Part shown: piece by piece, positions 46,201 to 54,640 of the stretch
Numbering within the stretch: position 1 is the stretch's first letter
How the letters are laid out: each line of letters begins with the position of its first letter
Origin: UBA961 sp041191145
GTDB taxonomy: Bacteria; Bacteroidota; Ignavibacteria; Kapaibacteriales; UBA961
Length of the DNA stretch: 64,000 nucleotides
Assembly (NCBI GenBank): GCA_041191145.1
Contig: JBEEPK010000001.1
Location: 1 to 64,000, forward strand
Reading direction: 5' to 3'
Notes under the pieces: model-generated
What the model was told of the DNA's origin: nothing
What the model saw: the letters and a program-made list of their open reading frames with translations, nothing else
The model's database searches: none
Program-made: the position numbers and the translations under genes

Positions 46201-46332
46201 CATGCCGTCATCTATAAGTATTGACATACCTCGAAGATCCTTTATGCCATAGAGGACTCCCGGTTCTAACAATTGGCCATGCATGATATGAACTGATAAC
46301 ACGCATAAAGCCATGGATAACCAATGCTTCAT
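43207..46332 (-). CDS. Giant TPR-repeat secreted protein
   Basis: This 1041-residue protein has a signal peptide (MKHWLSMALCVLSVHIMHG) and then a long array of tetratricopeptide repeats over nearly the entire length, with recurring patterns such as A-x-x-x-Y, GxxYHDQ and Pro-ending turns (YPNSNRKEESMYGIAWAQFR, YPSSPLAGEAVKSI). It resembles YbgF/BamD-like TPR proteins, but far longer, and would form a large superhelical periplasmic scaffold. I chose ATG 46332 for the signal peptide. It is first in the seven-gene operon and is translationally coupled to the barrel gene (ATGA), suggesting the two bind each other. Confidence 0.85.
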   Translation of the reverse strand: MKHWLSMALCVLSVHIMHGQLLEPGVLYGIKDLRGMSILIDDGMLAEAGKQFRQSLVIAEHGAHADEASILKSLMMRQSGDFQYADKALERFIQQRPNSPFLPIALIERGSIAYYQMDMPKAIEYFGKVVEISREKAKTDSLHAHYCAMSLYWKGASQARGGNPDDAFATLKEIQSLYPMHGLADDALYMRAQLRERSGAEQEAIALYGELLRTYPQRNTALSSSIRASNIKLGMREPNAAIAYMDQAQALVDKLQSQDTTIIKPEVQSFSDHAIEDLSFMRAQALVLAKQTRQAYDAFLSFMNAYPLSPIMLHAKMSAGYAAFHIGKYDEAEVLYQYVIDSSKDEHAILKAGAKLYHGLIAKAKGERDRAKKEFAALTMETGYQLLGHALLEYGQLVYEDNEMETARKTFERALRETQEKSLSVKLHLLLGSVYHDQEQFGKSAREYASAERMVLSMSKRELENRESILAEARLKQGISLHQNEQYRDAIIEISTFLGEHKVDGRRDQALFWLAESYYKTDLLTNAEEFYTQLISDYPNSNRKEESMYGIAWAQFRRREFAKSSQSFSKLVKEFPQTRFATDALARKGDGYYALRQFKDAASAYKSAMNAGPRSEEGQYSAYQYGQALYRIDDFDGAVKAFRTFARSYPQSPLSASALYSVGWTLFQQRKYDDAIQELKALLVAYPSTQLAARTHYTIADAYYNLERYDDAIASYTVVKNQYPSSPLAGEAVKSIQYSLEFLGRVDEANVIVDDFISKNPQSEIAKDLLMNRGLSFYNGKNYAGAISEYEAFLKSNNDIERNAEALFYLGKSFSSLGESGKAEQSWKDVFKKYGKTEFAPLALLEIGLMKVNDKRYREADTAFMMVMTEFPENASSAQAGFERAQIASTLGDSLQALRLYSLTAETYDKSEFGDQSRYRIAMYYRSRTMFDSAIVHFRHIAKRMENPTIAAEAQYRIGELWMKQKEYANAITAFLGVKEQFSSIEDWFSLSLLGLGDCYETLKNYDAAKEVFQTLVTLRPDDDYGKTASARLKRIQKAKP

Positions 46333-46364
46333 AATATTTAGGAGGATGGAAAGATGCTGCACTT

Positions 46365-46372
46365 CAAAAATA
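46365..46372 (-). promoter_or_regulatory. Possible -7 box of the TPR-barrel operon
   Basis: TATTTTTG on the minus strand, 32 nt upstream of the TPR ATG, fits TAnnTTTG. No -33 box is clear, and the next base is not C. Confidence 0.35.
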
Positions 46373-46455
46373 CGAATATCCTGCAATTAGAATATGTATG
46401 AAATGTATTTTTAGTAGTTATCTATTGAAATGATTGTGTCTATTGACCTAATTGA

Positions 46456-47202
46456 CTAATCTAAACCCAAAAAAGCAATATTTCTACCAATATTCCCTTC
46501 TCTTCGAAAAGAATGGAATCGGTCATCAGTTATTGTACAATTAGTAGATATCTCAATATGTTGCGCTAATACCCCACACTCTCTCAAAGTTGAAGCGATA
46601 TATGATCGTAAATCAAAATAATTGGTCATATCAACTTGATCTACAAATCCTGGAAACAAATCCATGAACTCGGGTCCCACTTCATACCTTTCTCTCCCAG
46701 CACATGGGGTTAACCAAATCAATACATCTGATGAATCTGTACCAAACTTTTCCTTCATGATTTCTATTCCCTTCACACTAATATCTAGTTTTACTCCTCG
46801 CCAGCCGGCATGCAAAGCCATTATGGCCATATTTTTTGGATCATATATCATGATGCCACAACAGTCGGCTATTGCAATTCCTAATACTACATCGGGATTA
46901 TTGGTATATAATCCATCTCCATCAGGAAGTATGCTCAGTACTGCTTCATGTATTTGATCTCCATGAACTTGATTCAAAGAGACAATCTTCTTTCCTATTC
47001 CACTTCCGATGGAATGTTCCATTGATTCTACATGAACTTGGAATTGCTCATCGGTAAGCGATGCTCTTCGGAATGAAAATCCTGAAGGTGGATATTTATT
47101 GATTTCACCTTTCATCGACATCCCACAGAGAATTGGATAGTCCTTAAATATATTCGGTTGCAAATACTCCAATCTATTCTTGCTCCTTGTTTTGCAATGC
47201 AT
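46456..47202 (-). CDS. pgeF: PgeF/YfiH-family peptidoglycan editing factor
   Basis: This 248-residue cytoplasmic protein has the multicopper-like fold of YfiH. Zinc-site blocks are visible as QVHGDQIH, ADCCGIMIYD and ALHAGWRGV. PgeF hydrolyses the wrong UDP-MurNAc-L-Ser intermediate to keep L-Ala at position 1 of peptidoglycan; older annotations call it laccase. The gene overlaps queG by 29 nt and is the last in the nine-gene run beginning at 55998. Its stop lies about 120 nt before the divergent-side TPR promoter region, with no strong terminator. Confidence 0.92.
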   Translation of the reverse strand: MHCKTRSKNRLEYLQPNIFKDYPILCGMSMKGEINKYPPSGFSFRRASLTDEQFQVHVESMEHSIGSGIGKKIVSLNQVHGDQIHEAVLSILPDGDGLYTNNPDVVLGIAIADCCGIMIYDPKNMAIMALHAGWRGVKLDISVKGIEIMKEKFGTDSSDVLIWLTPCAGRERYEVGPEFMDLFPGFVDQVDMTNYFDLRSYIASTLRECGVLAQHIEISTNCTITDDRFHSFRREGNIGRNIAFLGLD

Positions 47203-48124
47203 TTACATTTCTTTGCAAACCGGCTAGTTTTGTTCTTTTCACTGGACTTTTCCTGAATCTATCAGAAAATTCTTCTTGTTTCATTTCCAGTATTGATTGA
47301 AAAGTAAAGCCGGTTTCATTTTTCCTTGGTTGGAATTCTTGGATTGTGGTTTCTGAGGAGAATCTATTCCAAGGACATATATCCTGGCAAATATCACATC
47401 CATATACCCATTGTTCCATATTGATTGCGATTTCTTTTGGTATCTCAATGTGTGGTTTTGCTTCTATCGTCCAATAAGAAATACATTTGTTTGCATCTAC
47501 TTGATAAGGCTCGATGATTGCATTTGTGGGACATGCATCCAAACAAGCAGTGCAGGTTCCACAATAATCTTCCATCGGTGAATCATAATCCAATGGAATG
47601 GTGGAAATGATAACTCCCAAGAAAAACCATGACCCAATTTCCCGTGAAATGATATTGGAGTTCTTACCTTGCCAACCTATCCCAGCTTTGCGTGCCCATT
47701 GTTTTTCAGGAATTGGACCAGTATCGACATACACTTTTGATTGTGAATCAGGATCTATGAATTGTAATGCAGTTACTATTTCCTGCATCTTCATTGGAAG
47801 TATCTCATGATAATCGGTGCCCCATGCATAGCGTGAGATTTTTCCTTCTTCCCTGAAATCACGATGTGAATGAGGTGTATAATAAGACAATCCAACAACA
47901 ATCACGGATTCAGCCCCCGGAAGTATTTCTCTTATATCTTCCCTTTTCTCAAGATTCTTTTCCAAATATTGCATTGTAGCATGATAACCCGAGGCTAGCC
48001 ATTCTTGATACCGATCGAACTCTTCTGGCAATGCTTCCGTTTTTGCAATGCCAACCAATTCAAATCCTGCTTTTTTTGCAGCTTGCTTAATGAGCTCTGA
48101 ATGATAGGATGACTGATTTTCCAT
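47174..48124 (-). CDS. queG: Epoxyqueuosine reductase
   Basis: This 316-residue enzyme catalyses the last step of queuosine formation in tRNA, reducing epoxyqueuosine with a corrinoid and two 4Fe-4S clusters. The cluster motifs are CGTCTACLDACP and CDICQDICPWN. The N-terminal domain has the QueG pattern ALPEEFDRYQEWLASGYHATM. ATG 48124 chosen; a further upstream start would overlap the Rieske gene more. It overlaps pgeF by 29 nt. Other queuosine genes are not in the window. Confidence 0.95.
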   Translation of the reverse strand: MENQSSYHSELIKQAAKKAGFELVGIAKTEALPEEFDRYQEWLASGYHATMQYLEKNLEKREDIREILPGAESVIVVGLSYYTPHSHRDFREEGKISRYAWGTDYHEILPMKMQEIVTALQFIDPDSQSKVYVDTGPIPEKQWARKAGIGWQGKNSNIISREIGSWFFLGVIISTIPLDYDSPMEDYCGTCTACLDACPTNAIIEPYQVDANKCISYWTIEAKPHIEIPKEIAINMEQWVYGCDICQDICPWNRFSSETTIQEFQPRKNETGFTFQSILEMKQEEFSDRFRKSPVKRTKLAGLQRNVNALQNKEQE

Positions 48125-48129
48125 CTTGA

Positions 48130-48540
48130 TCAAAAATTTCGAAGCCAAAGTGGAGTTAATTTTTCGGGTTTTTCAAGCCAGATGCTTCCTTCCATTTCGA
48201 ATACATGATAAGTCTTGAGTCGCGCATTACTACCCAATGCCTTACCGGAATCCAAAGAATAAATCCAACCATGAAGCGGACATGTAACAGTACCTTCTTC
48301 AATCAGTCCATCACAAATCACAGCGGCATATTGATGAGGACAGATATTCGAAACAGCATAGTATTCACTGCCATCACGAATGATTGCTATTTGAACATCC
48401 TCATCAAAATAGATATTCTTGCCTTTTTTCTGAAAGACTTCTTTTGAAGAACAAATGCGAAGATATTCTCTGCCTTCATGTGTCATACATTCATAGGAAG
48501 CTATTGCTTTATCAAATGCAGATGATTCCAAATCCGACAT
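48130..48540 (-). CDS. Rieske 2Fe-2S protein
   Basis: This 136-residue protein has a complete Rieske motif: Cys67-Pro-His69 and Cys87-Pro-Leu-His90. There is no signal peptide or membrane helix, so it is the soluble ferredoxin type, as in the small subunit of nitrite reductase or a dioxygenase ferredoxin. The partner enzyme is unknown. Its start overlaps the metallo-beta-lactamase gene stop by one base (TGATG), and queG starts 5 nt after its stop. It could pass electrons to QueG or the MBL-fold protein, but this is only context. Confidence 0.88.
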   Translation of the reverse strand: MSDLESSAFDKAIASYECMTHEGREYLRICSSKEVFQKKGKNIYFDEDVQIAIIRDGSEYYAVSNICPHQYAAVICDGLIEEGTVTCPLHGWIYSLDSGKALGSNARLKTYHVFEMEGSIWLEKPEKLTPLWLRNF

Positions 48541-49388
48541 CAGATATTCACCATTTCATTGTATGTGAACCCCTTCTCGGTTTTCTTGACTGTGCAAGCA
48601 ATTGAGAAAGCATCATGTTCAAAACAAAGAATCCAATTCTGCTCCGCGGCTTTTGTCAGTAATTGTTCCTTTTCTTTCATGCTGGTCAATGGAAAATTAT
48701 CATAACCCATCACATATGGAACAGGGATATGTGCTCTTGTTGGAATAAGGTCAGCAGGAAATACAATATGATTATCATCATCAAAGAGATGAATCATCTG
48801 CAAACCTTGAGTGTGACCATATACTCTTTCGACATGAATTCCTGTAAAAAGTTCGCCATCTCCTTCAATGAGATTCAGCATACCATTTGCGATCAGTGGA
48901 TCCCAATTCTCAGGCATGAATGAAGCTCTATCTTTTTCCGTGGGTGCTTTGGCCCATTGCAATTGTTCCTCTTGAACATGATATGTTGCATTGGGAAAGA
49001 CAGGTACGATTTCACCTGTCTCCATTCTTTTCGTTGCTCCACCCACATGATCGAAATGAAGATGTGTCAGAATGACATCCGTAATATCTTCGGATGTAAT
49101 ACCATAAGACTGTAAAGAATGCCCAACAGATGCTCTGGAATAATCCACTCGATATATGGACTCCAATTTTTCCGACATTTTATGTCCACATCCTGTATCA
49201 ATGAGAATATTCTTCCCATTTCCTCGTATGAGCAAACTTCTGGATGTCATGTCTATCCGATTGAGTTCATCTCCCGGATGATATGCTTTTGTCCATAAGG
49301 TCTTGGGAACCACGCCGAACATTGCTCCACCATCTAAAGCAAAATCACCGGTATCAAATATGTCGATTGTATATGGGCCTATATTCAT
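48540..49388 (-). CDS. MBL-fold metallohydrolase
   Basis: This 282-residue protein has the metallo-beta-lactamase motif HLHFDHVGG, an upstream IDTGCG loop, and further ligands in YGHTQGLQ, VFPADLIP and FEHD. Family members include lactonases, thiolesterases and phosphodiesterases; an N-acyl-homoserine lactonase-like layout is suggested, but the substrate is not readable. ATG 49388 chosen; the frame is open further upstream to a TTG at 49466, which would overlap the redoxin gene. It overlaps the Rieske gene by one base. Confidence 0.88.
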   Translation of the reverse strand: MNIGPYTIDIFDTGDFALDGGAMFGVVPKTLWTKAYHPGDELNRIDMTSRSLLIRGNGKNILIDTGCGHKMSEKLESIYRVDYSRASVGHSLQSYGITSEDITDVILTHLHFDHVGGATKRMETGEIVPVFPNATYHVQEEQLQWAKAPTEKDRASFMPENWDPLIANGMLNLIEGDGELFTGIHVERVYGHTQGLQMIHLFDDDNHIVFPADLIPTRAHIPVPYVMGYDNFPLTSMKEKEQLLTKAAEQNWILCFEHDAFSIACTVKKTEKGFTYNEMVNI

Positions 49389-49398
49389 GTTTTGTCCG

Positions 49399-50001
49399 TC
49401 ACTTTTTCCATTTGATAGAACAACCGATTGCTTTTGTGGTTTCGGGTGCGGGAGTTTTTTGTGCAATCAAGGATTCAATTGCATTTGACAAATATGTTTC
49501 CTTCACTGAGTTTGCATCACTGTGATTATCATCGATTGCACCGATATATGCAATCTTGAATGTATTGTCAGAATGTTTTTTGAGAAGATAGACATGCGGG
49601 GTGCGCGTTGCTCCATATTGCTTTGCAATAGACTGTGTTTCATCAATCACATAGCGGAATGGAAAGCCCTTTTCTTTGGATCGCTCAATCATTTTGTCGA
49701 AAGAATCTTCTGGAACCGTTACAGGATCATTGGGATTGATTGCCAAAACTGGGAAACCTTTACCGGCGTATTTTTTATGCAAATCAATGATGCGATCTTC
49801 ATATGCCTTTGAGAATGGACAATGATTGCATGTAAAAATGACGACAAGTCCATTATCAGCGGAATAACTTGCCAATGATACCATTGAACCATCAATATTC
49901 TTAAGGGAAAAATCCTTTGCATCATCACCGATTTTCAAACCTTCAGCAGAAAATGCATTAACTGCACCAAAAAAAAGCAGCGCTAGAATAAATGATTTCA
50001 T
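49399..50001 (-). CDS. Secreted peroxiredoxin-like redoxin
   Basis: This 200-residue protein has a signal peptide (ending NAFSAE) and an AhpC/TSA-Redoxin fold with Cys58-Asn-His-Cys61 followed by Pro (CNHCP). This CxxC variant is seen in periplasmic redoxins of Bacteroidetes. TRTPHVYLL supplies the cis-Pro. A Cys in the tail (AIGCSIKWKK) could be a resolving residue. It lies 4 nt after the TlpA-like gene, so the two thioredoxin-fold proteins are likely coexpressed in the periplasm. Confidence 0.87.
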   Translation of the reverse strand: MKSFILALLFFGAVNAFSAEGLKIGDDAKDFSLKNIDGSMVSLASYSADNGLVVIFTCNHCPFSKAYEDRIIDLHKKYAGKGFPVLAINPNDPVTVPEDSFDKMIERSKEKGFPFRYVIDETQSIAKQYGATRTPHVYLLKKHSDNTFKIAYIGAIDDNHSDANSVKETYLSNAIESLIAQKTPAPETTKAIGCSIKWKK

Positions 50002-50005
50002 GTGT

Positions 50006-50479
50006 TTACTCCATCATGGATTGTATAGTGGTAAATAATTCTTCTTTTTCTAATTGTTTTTCAAGAAACACTCTTTTCTTGATCCGATTTCGCAGAATGA
50101 TTGTAGCAGGTAGCGAACCTGTCCATTCCGGTTCAATTTTATCTATCCATTCATTTGGATTATGCTCGTCGAGCAAAAGAATCTCTGATTTCAAATCTTT
50201 CTTTTTCACAAAAGGAAGAAGTACTCTATCAAGTTCCGCGGGCGAGTCTAAGCTTACAAGAATGACACGAACATTTTTCTTTGAAAAACCTGAAGTAGCT
50301 TCTTCAAAATAAGGTAATTCTTCGATGCAAGGCTTGCACCATGTAGCCCAAAAATTGATCACATACACAGTATCAGCATCATTATGTAGAAGTGAAGTCA
50401 ATGTTTCTAATTTCACAGTTTTTACTTGAGAAAAGGCCGTTAGTGAAGAGAGCATTAGCATCATGAAAAGACTTCTCAT
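50006..50479 (-). CDS. TlpA-like thioredoxin
   Basis: This 157-residue protein has a signal peptide (ending AFSQ) and a thioredoxin domain with Trp47-Cys48-Lys-Pro-Cys51 (ATWCKPC) and a cis-Pro region SLPATIIL. It resembles TlpA/ResA, which reduce disulfides in the periplasm, for example for cytochrome c maturation; ccmF lies in another operon of this window. It overlaps the DUF4175 gene by 4 nt (ATGA). Confidence 0.88.
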   Translation of the reverse strand: MRSLFMMLMLSSLTAFSQVKTVKLETLTSLLHNDADTVYVINFWATWCKPCIEELPYFEEATSGFSKKNVRVILVSLDSPAELDRVLLPFVKKKDLKSEILLLDEHNPNEWIDKIEPEWTGSLPATIILRNRIKKRVFLEKQLEKEELFTTIQSMME

Positions 50480-53400
50480 CTCATAATTCCCTGGATTTTC
50501 TGCAATCGATCAAAATACTGGCGAATCATGATTTCATAATCTTTTGTATATCCTTTTCCTAGAGATCTAAGTACATCCTGCATGGCTCTTTGTCGACTCT
50601 CGGGAGTGGAAAGATCAAGTGGTGGTGGACTTTTTCCAACTATGTCTTGTCCGCTTCTTGCCTCTCTTTTCATTTCATAATCTCTTTCATTGATGGATCG
50701 CGTTGCATCAAGCAGTCGAGAAAGTATTTTATCTTGTCTTCTTTTTGTTTCAGGTGTGATCATTCCATTCTGCATTGCACTGACAACTTCCTGCATTTCA
50801 TCGGCAATTTGCTGCAAGTCTCCCAGGGCCTGCTTTTTGCCGGTTGGATCTTGTTGCTGTTTAGCCAATTCTTGCATTGCCTGCTGCGCTTTGCCTTGCT
50901 GAGCGGCGAGTCTGGCCAATTGTTGCTGTTGTTGTGGAGACAAACTTCCATCAGACCCGGGCTGTGGCATACCTTGATTGATTTGTTGTTGCATGCCTGC
51001 CATATTCTGCAATTGTTGCATGAATCCACCACTTCCGGGTTTAGGCTCGCCATTTCCACCCGGATTATCACAAGATCCTTCTCCTTCACCTTGAAGTTTG
51101 TTCAAGGCATCTTGCATCTTTATGGATGCCTTATTGAGTGAATTCATTGCTTGTGCTTGAGATTGAGATGCCATTTGAGGATTTCTCTGCGACAATTGCT
51201 CAGATGCTTTTTGCATGCCTTGCATTGCATTGGACATTTCTTTTACCATTTCCGGCGTGACAGATTGTGACTTTTGTGCCAATTGCATGAGTTCTGACGC
51301 CATTTTTGACATCTGTTCTTGTAGTTTGGCTTGCTCTTGCGCGGATTGAGGCATTTGTGTGGAATTGAAATCCAATGTTTGATTGCGAGATTTTTGTGCT
51401 TCTTGTTGCTTGGAAAGAGACAATGTTTCTTGAACTGATTTCTGCAATTGCTTGATTGCTTCTTTATTCATGTTCTTTTTCATCTCTTGCTTCATTTGCT
51501 TCATTTGCTTTGCAAACTTTTTCATTGATTGCGAAGCCTTTTTCTGTTTTTGAGCAGAAGAATTCATCTGACCTTGTTCCATGTCACTTTGAGCTTCTTG
51601 CATGTCATTGGATGTTTCTTGTTCTGACAACTCCTGCTTTGCTTTTTCAAGCTCTTCCATTGGCATGTTTTGCTTGAGTTCTTTCATCAAATCTTCTAGT
51701 TCTTTGAGTTCAGAAGCCATGTCTTTCATGTCTTTTTGCAAGGACTCCTGATTCTTACTCAAATCATTTCTTTCTTTTGTATCCTTAGGATTTGTGTTCT
51801 CGGTTCTTTGCGTAAGTTCATCTTGCTTTTGGGCCAGTTCTTCCGCACGACGAATCAATGCATCTGTTTTTTGCTCTGCTTGCATTCTTTTGAGGAGATT
51901 CATGGTTCTTTCAATTCCCTTTTTGAATTCTTCCTCATTAAATTTCATATTTTTCATGGCTTGGCGCATTTGCTCGGGATCCACTTGCTGCATGGCCTTT
52001 TGCATTGCATCCATTGCTTTGCGAAGTTCAGGTGAATTGATCTCTTTCATCAATTGCTGCAGTTTTTGATATTCTTGTATGGTCTCAGGAGACAATGCAT
52101 TCTTCTCTTGAAGATCATTGGTCATTTCTTGCAATTGATCTCCTATTTCAGATAATTGCTTTTGGAGATCTGCTTGCTTCTTGAGAATATTCTCGATATT
52201 CTTCACATCTTTCCATTCCATGGATTGATCTTGCTTAAGCAATTCTCTTTGCAATTCCTCTAATTCCTTTCCAATCTTTTCTGCTTCTTTGGCAGTCTTT
52301 TCGAGTGTTTCCAATGCTTTATCTTGCACTGAATCCGCCTGAGACAAGACCTCATCAAGTGATGGAAGTCTTACCGAAATGATTCCGGTGCGAGCTTTCC
52401 CTGGACCTGTTACGGTATTATTATCAGCAATCTCGATATAAAATTCATATTTGTCGCTTGGCGCAATTCCAATAAGATTCAAATCCCAAGTATAGCCAAT
52501 ATCTGCACTGAGTCCGGATCCCGAGGGAATCGGCATTGACAATGAAGCATATTTCTCCATTGGTGGAGCATATTTGGAATCAATTAATCGATAATACAAT
52601 TTGAGCGAAGAAAACCCATAATCATCGCTTATATGAACTGCAATTGGAAGTCTTGCCGATTCGGATAATACACCATCCCCTTGGGGTTCAATGAGTGAAA
52701 TCGTTGGACTATTATCAGAAATTGCGGTTACTGAATAATGAATGGGGTCAGCATTCGAACGACCATCCTTATCAATGATGCTGATGCAATATTCACCATC
52801 ACGAGTGAGAGTAAAAGAACCGCTTGCCTTCATTGCATTTACATTCATTGAAATCTTGACGGTGTCATATGACTTTACATCAGAAACCTTTTCATCTGCC
52901 GATATCTTGGGATTCAACAAGAGGATGAATGCTTTTGATAATTCTTTATTTGCATCCACTTCAAGTTTCACAGAAGTTCCTTGCAATGCAAGTAGATCAG
53001 CTGATTGCTCATCAATTGTTCTACCCGATTGCTTGCTATATCCCGGAGGTGATACGGTTCCGGACAATGAACGAATCTCGGGTCTATCAATGACTTGAAT
53101 ATTTCCCTTTGGTGATAATACCTGCTCTGCGAGCCATTCAGCATGCGCATAGAATGAAAGTGATGCTTTTGCAGATGGAATCTCATATCGGTATATATGC
53201 GCAGTGTCTGTTATGATTGCAACAGTGTCATACGTATCCTGCATGTCTTCTTTGATATGCAAAATGATCTTTGGAGGGAGAGTCCCTTTAACACTGATGA
53301 GAATTTCTTCCTTGCTACCACGAAGTACCGTTTTGTGTATGGGAGAAATATCCAAACTATACGGTGCAGGCGGTATAAAGGACTGTTGATATTGAATCAA

Positions 53401-53970
53401 TCTATTCAGAGATTCTCTGAGAGGACTGAATCCTATAAACATGATGAGCGATATACCGAGGGCTGACATGAAGAAAATCAAAGCACGCTTTCTTTCTTGT
53501 TCATCGATAACTTCATAAAAATCCTTTTCCCTACTTTTTTTCTCAACTTCATCGAATGCAGCATTAATGAAAGGTAATGCTGAGAGTGGATATTGCTCTT
53601 TTTTTGACATCATTTGCAATGCATTATGCAATGTATCACGTATATCTTCAAAGATGGAACCAACACGATTTGCAATTGCGAAGTGTGTTTCTTCTTTTGA
53701 AGATCTCATCAATTGTCTGATTGGAAAGATGCTCAATATGCCAAGTGATCCAATTGATATGCATAACCAAGCAAAGAACAAGAATGTTCTGAAGGCTATA
53801 TTTCCATTTGCAAAAACTTCTAACCCTGAAAAAATGAGCGCTGTCATGATTGATATCAACAAAGCATGAAAAAGAGCAGTATTCAATTTGATGAATTGCT
53901 CTTTTTTATGAACCGAACGTAGTCTATCAATGACTTGTTCAGAGGAATTGCTCTGTGTGATTTCCTGCAT
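50476..53970 (-). CDS. DUF4175-family membrane protein with Gln-rich coiled coil
   Basis: This 1164-residue protein has two N-terminal membrane helices and another near residue 180 (FFMSALGISLIMFIGF), then a long extracytoplasmic part that is Ig-like to about residue 500 and then a very long Gln/Lys/Met-rich coiled coil with heptads (about 540-1100), ending with LPxx-type helices. It matches DUF4175, often found next to DUF4159 in Bacteroidetes. Function is unknown; the shape suggests a membrane-anchored scaffold. It starts 1 nt after DUF4159 and overlaps the TlpA gene. Confidence 0.85.
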   Translation of the reverse strand: MQEITQSNSSEQVIDRLRSVHKKEQFIKLNTALFHALLISIMTALIFSGLEVFANGNIAFRTFLFFAWLCISIGSLGILSIFPIRQLMRSSKEETHFAIANRVGSIFEDIRDTLHNALQMMSKKEQYPLSALPFINAAFDEVEKKSREKDFYEVIDEQERKRALIFFMSALGISLIMFIGFSPLRESLNRLIQYQQSFIPPAPYSLDISPIHKTVLRGSKEEILISVKGTLPPKIILHIKEDMQDTYDTVAIITDTAHIYRYEIPSAKASLSFYAHAEWLAEQVLSPKGNIQVIDRPEIRSLSGTVSPPGYSKQSGRTIDEQSADLLALQGTSVKLEVDANKELSKAFILLLNPKISADEKVSDVKSYDTVKISMNVNAMKASGSFTLTRDGEYCISIIDKDGRSNADPIHYSVTAISDNSPTISLIEPQGDGVLSESARLPIAVHISDDYGFSSLKLYYRLIDSKYAPPMEKYASLSMPIPSGSGLSADIGYTWDLNLIGIAPSDKYEFYIEIADNNTVTGPGKARTGIISVRLPSLDEVLSQADSVQDKALETLEKTAKEAEKIGKELEELQRELLKQDQSMEWKDVKNIENILKKQADLQKQLSEIGDQLQEMTNDLQEKNALSPETIQEYQKLQQLMKEINSPELRKAMDAMQKAMQQVDPEQMRQAMKNMKFNEEEFKKGIERTMNLLKRMQAEQKTDALIRRAEELAQKQDELTQRTENTNPKDTKERNDLSKNQESLQKDMKDMASELKELEDLMKELKQNMPMEELEKAKQELSEQETSNDMQEAQSDMEQGQMNSSAQKQKKASQSMKKFAKQMKQMKQEMKKNMNKEAIKQLQKSVQETLSLSKQQEAQKSRNQTLDFNSTQMPQSAQEQAKLQEQMSKMASELMQLAQKSQSVTPEMVKEMSNAMQGMQKASEQLSQRNPQMASQSQAQAMNSLNKASIKMQDALNKLQGEGEGSCDNPGGNGEPKPGSGGFMQQLQNMAGMQQQINQGMPQPGSDGSLSPQQQQQLARLAAQQGKAQQAMQELAKQQQDPTGKKQALGDLQQIADEMQEVVSAMQNGMITPETKRRQDKILSRLLDATRSINERDYEMKREARSGQDIVGKSPPPLDLSTPESRQRAMQDVLRSLGKGYTKDYEIMIRQYFDRLQKIQGIMR

Positions 53971-53971
53971 A

Positions 53972-54640
53972 TTATCTGCTCAATGCATAGACAATGATAT
54001 TTGTTCCGATCTTTAAAGATGCTTCTCTTTTTTCGGGTGGGTCATGATGAACATCAGGATCTGCCCAGCCATCGCTTGGATTTGTCTCATATGTATAATA
54101 CACACATAATTTACCTTCATGAAATAGTCCCAATCCTTCAGGTGATTTTGCATCGTGTTCATGAATTTTGGGAAGTCCATTTGGAAATGTATAATGGGCA
54201 GAATACAAAGGATGATCGAATGGTAACTCGACGAATTTCTGATTTGGAAATACTTTACTCATCTCTTTTCTAATAGATGCATCCATTCCATAATCATCGT
54301 CTATGTATAGGAATCCACCATTCTCCAAATATGCTCTTAGCCGTCTTGCTTCAGCATCTGTAAGATTCATGGTTCCATGTCCTGTAAGAAACAACAAAGG
54401 ATACAAAAAGATATTATCAGTTGCTAAATCCACAAATTCATAAGTTGGTTCTGTCTGTATGGTTGTATGCTCATTCACATATTTCAATAAATTCACTTCT
54501 GAAGATTGATCATTATACCAATCTCCTCCTCCTGAATATTTCACCCTTGCAAGTTTAATTTTACTTGTTGTTTGTAATTGTGCCTCAAGCGTTAAGCACA
54601 TAAGAAACATACATAGGAAATATGTAAGAATTGTTTTCAT
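53972..54640 (-). CDS. DUF4159-family secreted protein
   Basis: This 222-residue protein has a signal peptide and the DUF4159 pattern FLTGHGTMNLTD, RLRAYLENGGFLYIDDDYG and FDHPLYSAHYTFPNGLPKI. The domain resembles a glutamine-amidotransferase-like or Rossmann fold. Its start overlaps the phosphohexomutase stop by one base (TGATG), and DUF4175 begins 1 nt after its stop, so all three are tightly coupled. In other Bacteroidetes these two families occur near MoxR/DUF58/BatA genes; those are absent here. Function is unknown. Confidence 0.85.
   Translation of the reverse strand: MKTILTYFLCMFLMCLTLEAQLQTTSKIKLARVKYSGGGDWYNDQSSEVNLLKYVNEHTTIQTEPTYEFVDLATDNIFLYPLLFLTGHGTMNLTDAEARRLRAYLENGGFLYIDDDYGMDASIRKEMSKVFPNQKFVELPFDHPLYSAHYTFPNGLPKIHEHDAKSPEGLGLFHEGKLCVYYTYETNPSDGWADPDVHHDPPEKREASLKIGTNIIVYALSR

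Noticed and set aside
50590..51141. Long plus-strand ORF of 183 codons
   Set aside because: It is antisense to the Gln-rich part of the DUF4175 gene; repeated CAA/CAG codons give open antisense frames, and the translation is a Cys/Leu/Ser-rich composition typical of shadows.
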